Origin: an uncultured bacterium
Lineage (GTDB): Bacteria; CAIWAD01
NCBI GenBank assembly: GCA_903910645.1
Contig: CAIWAD010000256.1
Coordinates: forward strand, 1-64,000
Length of the DNA stretch: 64,000 bases
Direction: 5' to 3'
The position numbers were made by a program, and so were the translations under genes. How positions within the stretch are numbered: the stretch's first letter is position 1; every line of letters begins with the position of its first letter. The notes below the pieces were generated by a model, which had not been told where the DNA came from, searched no databases, and was given only the letters and a program-made list of their open reading frames with translations. Positions 57,663 to 64,000 of the stretch are shown here, one piece after another.

Positions 57663-58332
57663 GTCTGGTCGGCCCCAACAGCAGGCGCAGGAAGCGGCCC
57701 GTGTCCCGCATGCGCTTCACATGGCTGCCGGCGCCGGAGGGCCGTTGCACAACGGGAATCTGGCACACGCGGGCGCCCAGGGATCCAGCCTGCAGCAGGA
57801 CCTCGCTCTCCAGGTCGAAGGCCCTGCCATTGGGCTGAAGGCGTTCCCATAGGGAGAAGGCCAGCAAACGGTAACCACACTGGCTGTCCGACAAAGGCAA
57901 TCCGCTGCGCAGGGAGAGGATGCGGGTTGACAGGCGGTTGGACAAGCGCCGATCCCACGCCATGGCAGCGTGGCGCAAATCCCGGTCGCCAATGATGAGA
58001 TCCGGCTTCTCCCTGCGCCACAGATCCAGCATGGCCGGCGCATCCGCCGGATTGTGCTGGCCGTCGGCATCCAGGCAGAGCACGGCTCCATGCCCCCGGC
58101 GGAAGAGCAGGTCCCAGCCCCTCCGGAGGGCGGCTCCCTTGCCCTGGGGACTGAGATGTTGAAAGCACTCCGCGCCGCCGTGGCGGGCCAGTTGTGCCGT
58201 GTCGTCACGGGAGCCGTCATCCACCACCAGCACGGGAAGCTCCCCCACATGGGCGTGGAGCTCCTCCAGCAGGCCGGGCAGTGTGGCCGCGGCGTCCAGG
58301 GCAGGGATGAGCACGGCCACATCAGGCGTCAT
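57637..58332 (-). CDS. glycosyltransferase family 2 (polyprenyl-phosphate-type)
   Basis: VAVLIPALDAAATLPGLL, VLVVDDGSRDDTAQLA, GKGAALRRGW, VLCLDADGQHNP. Confidence 0.87.
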   Translation of the reverse strand: MTPDVAVLIPALDAAATLPGLLEELHAHVGELPVLVVDDGSRDDTAQLARHGGAECFQHLSPQGKGAALRRGWDLLFRRGHGAVLCLDADGQHNPADAPAMLDLWRREKPDLIIGDRDLRHAAMAWDRRLSNRLSTRILSLRSGLPLSDSQCGYRLLAFSLWERLQPNGRAFDLESEVLLQAGSLGARVCQIPVVQRPSGAGSHVKRMRDTGRFLRLLLGPTRLEGSKTGE

Positions 58333-59245
58333 GGGACAACTCCCGGCCATGGCGCTCCACCAGGGCCATGGCCTCCGCCAGTGGATCGCCCAGGCCATCC
58401 AGGTGGTGAAGGGGCAGGCCCCGTCGTTGGAAACGGCGCAACCATGAAAGTTGGGCGCGCGCGAACTTCCAGATATCCTGGGCCAGGCCCTCCGCCATGG
58501 CCTCCGGGGCCACCTCGCCGCGTAGTTGGCGCAAGGCCCAACGCGCCTCCAGGCCCAGGCGATGCAAACGCTCCGGCGGCACGCCCCCATCCAGCAACTG
58601 GGCCACCTCGTCCAGCAGGCCGGCCTTGAGCCGTTGATGCAGACGCAGGCGGATGCGCTCCCTAAGCGCATCGTGGGGAAGGTCCAGCACCAGCAGCAGG
58701 GCCTTCATGCCCGGCTCCTCGCCAGGGGACGACATTCCGGCATCAGTGGCCCCGTCAACAGCCAGGGCAATCTCCAGCGCCCGCAACAGGCGGTCCCGAT
58801 TCTCAAGATCCGTGGTGTTGTGCAGGCGGGGATTCACATGGCGAAGTCGAAGTGCCAGCTCCTCCATGCCCAGGCCTTCCACCTCTCGGCGCCATTCCGG
58901 CCGTGGGGGCGCCTCCTGCAGCTGGTAGCCCTTCAGCAGGGCGTCCAGGTACAGGCTGCTGCCGCCACACCACACCAGTGGGCGTCCGGTCTGCTCCGCA
59001 AGACGGGACCACTCCATGGCCTTCTGGGCAAACTGAAAGAGTGAGAATTCGCCGTCCAGCTCCAGCAGGTCCAGGCCAAACACCGGCAGGGCCTGGCCTC
59101 CTTCGCCGTATTCCTGAAGATCCTTGCCGCTGCACAGATCCAGGCCACGATAGACCTGTCGGCTGTCCACGCTGGCCACGGCTGCCCCCAGGGTGCGGGC
59201 CAAACCCACGGCCAGCCGCGTTTTGCCCGTGGCGGTGGCTCCCAT
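58322..59245 (-). CDS. miaA: tRNA dimethylallyltransferase (true start may lie slightly upstream at a non-ATG codon)
   Basis: MGATATGKTRLAVGLA, ASVDSRQVYRGLDLCSGK, GGSSLYLDALLKG, NRDRLLRALEI. Confidence 0.9.
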   Translation of the reverse strand: MGATATGKTRLAVGLARTLGAAVASVDSRQVYRGLDLCSGKDLQEYGEGGQALPVFGLDLLELDGEFSLFQFAQKAMEWSRLAEQTGRPLVWCGGSSLYLDALLKGYQLQEAPPRPEWRREVEGLGMEELALRLRHVNPRLHNTTDLENRDRLLRALEIALAVDGATDAGMSSPGEEPGMKALLLVLDLPHDALRERIRLRLHQRLKAGLLDEVAQLLDGGVPPERLHRLGLEARWALRQLRGEVAPEAMAEGLAQDIWKFARAQLSWLRRFQRRGLPLHHLDGLGDPLAEAMALVERHGRELSHDA

Positions 59246-59283
59246 GATGACAATGGACGAAGGGCCCAGGGCCAGGAGGCGGC

Positions 59284-60828
59284 TCAGAGGGATGCCTCCA
59301 CCCGATTGCGGCCCTGCTCCTTGGCCTGGTAGAGGGCGGCATCGGCGCGGCGGATCATGTCTTCCAGTGTGCGCGTGGTGGGCTTCATTTCCGCCACCCC
59401 AATGGACACGGTCAGGCGTCCGCCAGGTTGGCGGTCTCCGTGGGGGAATTCAAAATCCGCCACGGCGGCGCGGATCTTCTCCGCCACGGCGCGTCCCACC
59501 CCCAGGTCCGCGCCCGTGAGCAGCACAATGAACTCCTCGCCACCATAGCGCGCAATCAAGTCCACACTACGAATGCTCTGCTTCACCAGGCGGGCCACCT
59601 GCACCAGCACATCATCCCCGGCCAGATGGCCGTTGCGGTCGTTGTAGTTCTTGAAGTTGTCCACATCCAGCATGAGCAAGCTCAGGCGGGCCCCGGAACG
59701 ACGGGTGCGGGCCAATTCCAGATTGAACTGCTCCTCGAAGTAGCGCCGGTTGTGCAGACTGGTGAGACCGTCCTTGGTGGCCAGCTCGAAGACCCGCGTA
59801 TGCTCCCGGGCGTTGAGGATGGCGCTGCCCATGAGGGTGGACAGCTCCTCCAGCCAGGCCAGGCGAGTGGGGCTGATCACCTCCGGATGGCCGTAGTAGA
59901 GCTTCAGCAGACCCACCTTCTCGTCGCCGGCGAAAAGGGGCAACAGAATGGCGAAGCGCAGGCCCAGGATTTCCACCAGCTTGTGGTTCAGCACCATGGC
60001 GTGCTGCTTCAGGCCGTCCAGCACCACGGGCGCTCCGGCGGCGAACAGGGCCTGCTCCTGCTCCACGTCCAGCAGGATCTGCAGGTTCTTGCTCAGAGTC
60101 TGGCCCTGCCCCTCCATGCTCCAGGTAACCTGATGGATCAAACGCTGTTCGTCGGCGTCGTAGAGTTCCAACTCCCCCAGCTGGAAGTGGAAGGTCTCCA
60201 GCAGGGTGTCGCCAATCAATTCCAGCAAGCGCTCGAAGTCCAGCTCGCGGCTGATGGTTTTTTGCACGCGCAGGATGCCGGTGATCAGGTTCAGGCTCTG
60301 CCGCGTCTCCAGCAGGCTTTCCTCGAAAAACTTGATGAGGTGCCCGTGGAAGCGGCCTTCCAGCCCGTTGTTGCCCGGCCTGCCCAGCAGGGGAATGGCG
60401 CGGAAATGCAGGGACTGCTCCAAAGATGCCAGCAATTCCTGTTGGAAGGCGCGGTCGAAACTCCAGCGCGTGCCCACAGGGAGCCGCTGCTGGAACACGC
60501 TCACCTCCGGCCTGTCCACCAGTTGCCCCAGCAGGCTGAAGCACTCCACGCCGTTGTCGAAGAGATAGATCAGCGTGGTGGCGTCACCATCCAGGTGCTG
60601 TTCCAGATTTTGATAGGCGCTGTGGGGTAGTTGGCGGTTGATGGGCAGCAGGGGCAGGTCGGGAAAATGGGCGCGCCGCCAGCCATGCACAACGCGGAAG
60701 GCTTGGCGTTGCTCCGCGGCCAGGTTCTCCAGGGTCTGGATAAGCTGGCCAAGCGTGACCTGCGAGAACTCCTCACGAGCCACGCGGTCGAAGGGGGCGT
60801 CCAGGTGCTGGCGTATCAGGGCGTCCAT
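59284..60828 (-). CDS. GGDEF diguanylate cyclase with GAF-like sensor region
   Basis: DGLTSLHNRRYFEEQFNLELARTRR, LMLDVDNFKNYNDRNGHLAGDDVL, RSVDLIARYGGEEFIVLL (I-site RxxD + GGEEF). Confidence 0.92.
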   Translation of the reverse strand: MDALIRQHLDAPFDRVAREEFSQVTLGQLIQTLENLAAEQRQAFRVVHGWRRAHFPDLPLLPINRQLPHSAYQNLEQHLDGDATTLIYLFDNGVECFSLLGQLVDRPEVSVFQQRLPVGTRWSFDRAFQQELLASLEQSLHFRAIPLLGRPGNNGLEGRFHGHLIKFFEESLLETRQSLNLITGILRVQKTISRELDFERLLELIGDTLLETFHFQLGELELYDADEQRLIHQVTWSMEGQGQTLSKNLQILLDVEQEQALFAAGAPVVLDGLKQHAMVLNHKLVEILGLRFAILLPLFAGDEKVGLLKLYYGHPEVISPTRLAWLEELSTLMGSAILNAREHTRVFELATKDGLTSLHNRRYFEEQFNLELARTRRSGARLSLLMLDVDNFKNYNDRNGHLAGDDVLVQVARLVKQSIRSVDLIARYGGEEFIVLLTGADLGVGRAVAEKIRAAVADFEFPHGDRQPGGRLTVSIGVAEMKPTTRTLEDMIRRADAALYQAKEQGRNRVEASL

Positions 60829-60868
60829 GGCGAAATGTAGCACCCCGTTATGGGCTTGACAGGATTTT

Positions 60869-62098
60869 TCACACAACGGGCAAACCGCACTTCACCACGC
60901 GAAGCGGACGGTTGTCACCAGCATGATAAGGCAGCTCCTCCACTTCACGGAAGGGCCACAGGCAAAAGTCCGCCTGCCAACCCGGCCGCAGGCAAGCCAC
61001 TCGACTGCCCTGTCCCAGCGAGATGGCACCGCCCATGGTGGCGCTCCACAAGGCCTCCTCCGCCGTCATCTTCAAGCGGCAGGTGGCCAGACTAAGGACA
61101 AAGGGCATGCTTTGGAGATGGCTGGAGCCGGGGTTGAAATCCGTGGCCAGGGCTATGCGGCCACCCGCCTGGATGATGCGCCGGGCGGGGGGCCAGTCAT
61201 CCAGGCCAAGGAAATAGGTGCAGCCCGGCAAGAGGCCGAAACTGCAGTCCGCGCGCACCAGGGCCTGGATATCCTCCTCCGTGGCCTGTTCCAGATGGTC
61301 GGCGCTCAAGGCACCCATGCGCGCAGCCAACAGGGCGCCTCCGCCATGGCGGATCTGGTCGGCATGCAGACGCAGGGCCAAGCCGCTGGCCTTCGCCGCG
61401 CGGAACAGGTCCTCGGCCTCCTCCACGCTGATCACCCCAGGTTCACAGAAGGCGTCCATGGCCTCCGCCAGACCGTGGCGCACCACCACGGGCAGGATCT
61501 CCTCACGGATGAGGCGGAACCACTCGGCCCGATTATCGGTGAACTCCGGCGGCACGCTGTGGGCGGCAAGCAGGGTGGGGTGGATGTCCAGCGCCTCCTC
61601 CGCCGCCAGTTCGCGCAAAATGCCAAGGGAGAGCAGTTCATGCTCCACGGACAGGCCATAACCGCTCTTGGCTTCAATGGTGGTGGTGCCCAGTTCCAGG
61701 AAGCGGCGCAGGCGCTGGCGCACGCGCTCTTTCAGCTCCGCCGGATCGGCCTCCATCAGGCTGCGCCGACTGCTAAGAATGCCTCCGCCCGCCGCCTGGA
61801 TCTCCAGGTAGGGGCGTCCGGCGTTGCGCATTTCATACTCGCCGGCCCGATGCTCGAAAAACACCGGATGGGTGTGGCTGTCCACGAAGCCGGGCAGCAC
61901 CATGGCGCCGACGGCATCCAGTGTGGGAAGCTGCCCGGCACGGGCGGCCCGCGCCTCTGGTGCCGATGCGTGGCCAACCCAGGACACCTTGCCCTGGCGC
62001 ACCACCATGGTATCGCCGGGCAGAATCTCCAGTCGATAGGCCTCATGGGGATGCGGGCTGACAATGGGCCCGCAATGTTCCAGCAGCAGGTCCTTCAC
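60869..62098 (-). CDS. hutI: imidazolonepropionase
   Basis: VLPGFVDSHTHPVFFEHRAGEYEMRNAGRPYLEIQAAGGGILSS; IEAKSGYGLSVEHEL; ALATDFNPGSS. Confidence 0.94.
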   Translation of the reverse strand: MKDLLLEHCGPIVSPHPHEAYRLEILPGDTMVVRQGKVSWVGHASAPEARAARAGQLPTLDAVGAMVLPGFVDSHTHPVFFEHRAGEYEMRNAGRPYLEIQAAGGGILSSRRSLMEADPAELKERVRQRLRRFLELGTTTIEAKSGYGLSVEHELLSLGILRELAAEEALDIHPTLLAAHSVPPEFTDNRAEWFRLIREEILPVVVRHGLAEAMDAFCEPGVISVEEAEDLFRAAKASGLALRLHADQIRHGGGALLAARMGALSADHLEQATEEDIQALVRADCSFGLLPGCTYFLGLDDWPPARRIIQAGGRIALATDFNPGSSHLQSMPFVLSLATCRLKMTAEEALWSATMGGAISLGQGSRVACLRPGWQADFCLWPFREVEELPYHAGDNRPLRVVKCGLPVV

Positions 62099-62760
62099 AG
62101 GCCTCTCCCTTCGTCCAGGGCCGTCTTCATGGAGTAGACACGGCCCATGGCCTCATCCGCGAGCAGGGCAAGATCCTCGCGATGGGCCTCGTCCACCGGC
62201 ATTTCCGCCAGTGTGAAGGGCCGCCCCACTTCAACCCGCACCAGAGGGCGGCGCCACGGTCGGGGCAGGTAATGGCCGGGTGGCAGCGCATTCCGCGCCC
62301 CGCTGATGGCAATGGGCACCACAGGAACTCCGGCCAGCAGGGCCAGGCGCACAAATCCCGTGTGGGCTTTCCGATCCCCATCACGATGGTGGCGCGTGCC
62401 TTCCGGCGCCAGGCAAAAGGCCAGACCGCGGCGCAACTGCTCCAGGCCGCGGGCAAAAGCCTCCTCGTCGTGGCCCCCACGCTGCACGAACACAGCACCG
62501 CAGGCTCGGAACCAGGCTCTCACCAGCAGTTTTTTCCTTAGCTCGGCCTTGGCCCAGAAGGCCACGGGACGCCGCACCACATGGGCCATGGCCGCCACAT
62601 CCATCACCGAGCTGTGATTGAAAATGACCACGCATGGCCCATCGGGAAGCCTGGAGCCCGCCTTCACCACAACCTTGCCATAGAAATGGCCAATGGCCCG
62701 CACCGCCACGCCACTAAGCGTGAAGACCCAGGCGGACGACGCTGCCCCGTCCTTGCTCAA
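62095..62760 (-). CDS. 1-acyl-sn-glycerol-3-phosphate acyltransferase (PlsC-like)
   Basis: [14 protein letters not shown] (HX4D), [33 protein letters not shown]. Confidence 0.88.
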   Translation of the reverse strand: MSKDGAASSAWVFTLSGVAVRAIGHFYGKVVVKAGSRLPDGPCVVIFNHSSVMDVAAMAHVVRRPVAFWAKAELRKKLLVRAWFRACGAVFVQRGGHDEEAFARGLEQLRRGLAFCLAPEGTRHHRDGDRKAHTGFVRLALLAGVPVVPIAISGARNALPPGHYLPRPWRRPLVRVEVGRPFTLAEMPVDEAHREDLALLADEAMGRVYSMKTALDEGRGL

Positions 62761-64000
62761 GCGTTGGCTTCCAACATGGGCAACTCCACATCATGGGCGC
62801 GGGCGCACACCAGGGCATCCTCGTAGCCGGCATCGGCGTGGCGCAGCACGCCCATCAGCGGATCGTTGGTGAGGACGCGCTCCAGCCGGGCCGCCGCCTG
62901 GGGCGTTCCATCGGCCACCACCACCTGACCGGCGTGAAGGCTGTAGCCCATGCCCACGCCGCCCCCATGGTGGAAACTGACCCAGGTGGCGCCAGAGGCT
63001 GTGGAGAGCATGAGATTGAGCAGGGGCCAGTCCGCCACGGCATCGCTGCCATCGAGCATGGCCTCCGTTTCGCGGTTGGGGCTGGCCACACTGCCACAGT
63101 CCAAATGGTCCCGCCCGATGACCACCGGCGCTTTCAGCCGCCCATCCGCCACCGCCTGGTTGAAGGCCAGGCCCGCCAGGTGGCGTTCGCCGTAACCAAG
63201 CCAGCAAATACGCGCCGGCAGGCCCTGGAAGGGGATCATCTCGCCGGCCTTGCGGATCCAATTGGCCAACGGAGCATTGTCCGGGAAGAGCTCCAGGATG
63301 ATGCGGTCCGTTTCGACAATGTCCGCCGGATCCCCGGAGAGGGCGACCCAACGGAAGGGGCCCTTTCCAAGGCAGAAAAGCGGCCGCACATAGGCAGGCA
63401 CGAAGCCCGGATAAAGCCAGCGCCCCTGGGCGTCGCGGATTTCCTCCACGCCCAGGTAGCCACCGTCCAGAGCCTTGGCGCGCAAGTTGTTGCCATAGTC
63501 GAAAGTGACGGCGCCGCGCTCCTGCAGGGCCCTCATGGCCCGCACATGAGCCGCCATGGTGCAGAAACTGGCCCTGGTGTAGGCAGCGGGATCCTCCGCG
63601 CGCAGGGTCATGGCCTGGGCGAAGTCCAGAACGCTGCCCTCAGGTGTGCGGTCCGGCACATAGCCGTGGAGTTCGTCGTGGGCGCTGGTCTGGTCGGTGA
63701 GCAGGTCCGGGGTGACTCCGCGCTCCAGCAGGCGCTCCAGCAGGGTGACGATGTTGCCCGTCCAACCGATGGACAACGCCAGTCCCGCCGCCCGGGCCTC
63801 CAGGGCGCGCTGGATGGCGGCGTCCAGGTCGGGGATCACCTCATCAAGGTAGCGGGGGCGGGCGCTGGCCGCGCGGCGCGCCACGCGGGCGGGATCCGCT
63901 TCCGCGCCAAGATAGACGCCTCCGGCCATCACCGCAGCCAGGGGCTGGGCGCCACTCATGCCACCCAGGCCGCCGGACACCGTAAGCGTGCCCTGCAGGT
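62757..64000 (-). CDS. hutU: urocanate hydratase, partial (runs off window end)
   Basis: [87 protein letters not shown]. Confidence 0.95.
   Translation of the reverse strand, partial: LQGTLTVSGGLGGMSGAQPLAAVMAGGVYLGAEADPARVARRAASARPRYLDEVIPDLDAAIQRALEARAAGLALSIGWTGNIVTLLERLLERGVTPDLLTDQTSAHDELHGYVPDRTPEGSVLDFAQAMTLRAEDPAAYTRASFCTMAAHVRAMRALQERGAVTFDYGNNLRAKALDGGYLGVEEIRDAQGRWLYPGFVPAYVRPLFCLGKGPFRWVALSGDPADIVETDRIILELFPDNAPLANWIRKAGEMIPFQGLPARICWLGYGERHLAGLAFNQAVADGRLKAPVVIGRDHLDCGSVASPNRETEAMLDGSDAVADWPLLNLMLSTASGATWVSFHHGGGVGMGYSLHAGQVVVADGTPQAAARLERVLTNDPLMGVLRHADAGYEDALVCARAHDVELPMLEANA

Noticed and set aside
1-64000. CRISPR arrays, tRNA/rRNA genes, prophage or IS transposase, toxin-antitoxin or restriction-modification defence loci
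   Set aside because: No regularly spaced direct repeats, cloverleaf-like tRNA sequences, integrase/transposase motifs or defence-gene motifs were recognised. tRNAscan-SE, minced and DefenseFinder would be needed to confirm absence.

Overview
High-GC bacterial chromosome segment of about 64 kb. It is densely coded, mostly on the minus strand, in long runs of overlapping genes. No rRNA, tRNA, CRISPR array, phage or transposase was recognised. Housekeeping content includes mdh (partial), rny, nadA, pepA, ispH, dxs, a DHH phosphoesterase, truD, miaA, pcm, comEC, yraN, hutI and hutU (partial). The main points of interest are: (1) a fully overlapping gene run TetR-aroF-menF-menD/menH fusion-menB-menA-menC-menE-MFS, headed by two adjacent palindromes that look like a TetR operator; (2) two bacterial microcompartment (BMC) shell genes, one with a C-terminal extension, apparently in a transcription unit with a T9SS-tailed subtilisin-like protease and a ~1635-aa secreted beta-helix/FN3-like protein, and with no BMC signature enzyme in view; (3) a secreted peptidyl-arginine-deiminase-like enzyme about 1.4 kb from a gingipain-like C25 protease, the two sharing a similar C-terminal FN3-like end; (4) an ABC ATPase whose natural N-terminus is cut off by an in-frame amber codon; (5) three tandem FKBP-type PPIase paralogues behind a structured leader; (6) a dispersed TCTCG-rich intergenic repeat and a nested palindromic REP-like element. 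T9SS-type tails (PNPFNPST...GLYLL) suggest an FCB-group organism, which is an inference. All calls come from reading motifs; no database search was run.
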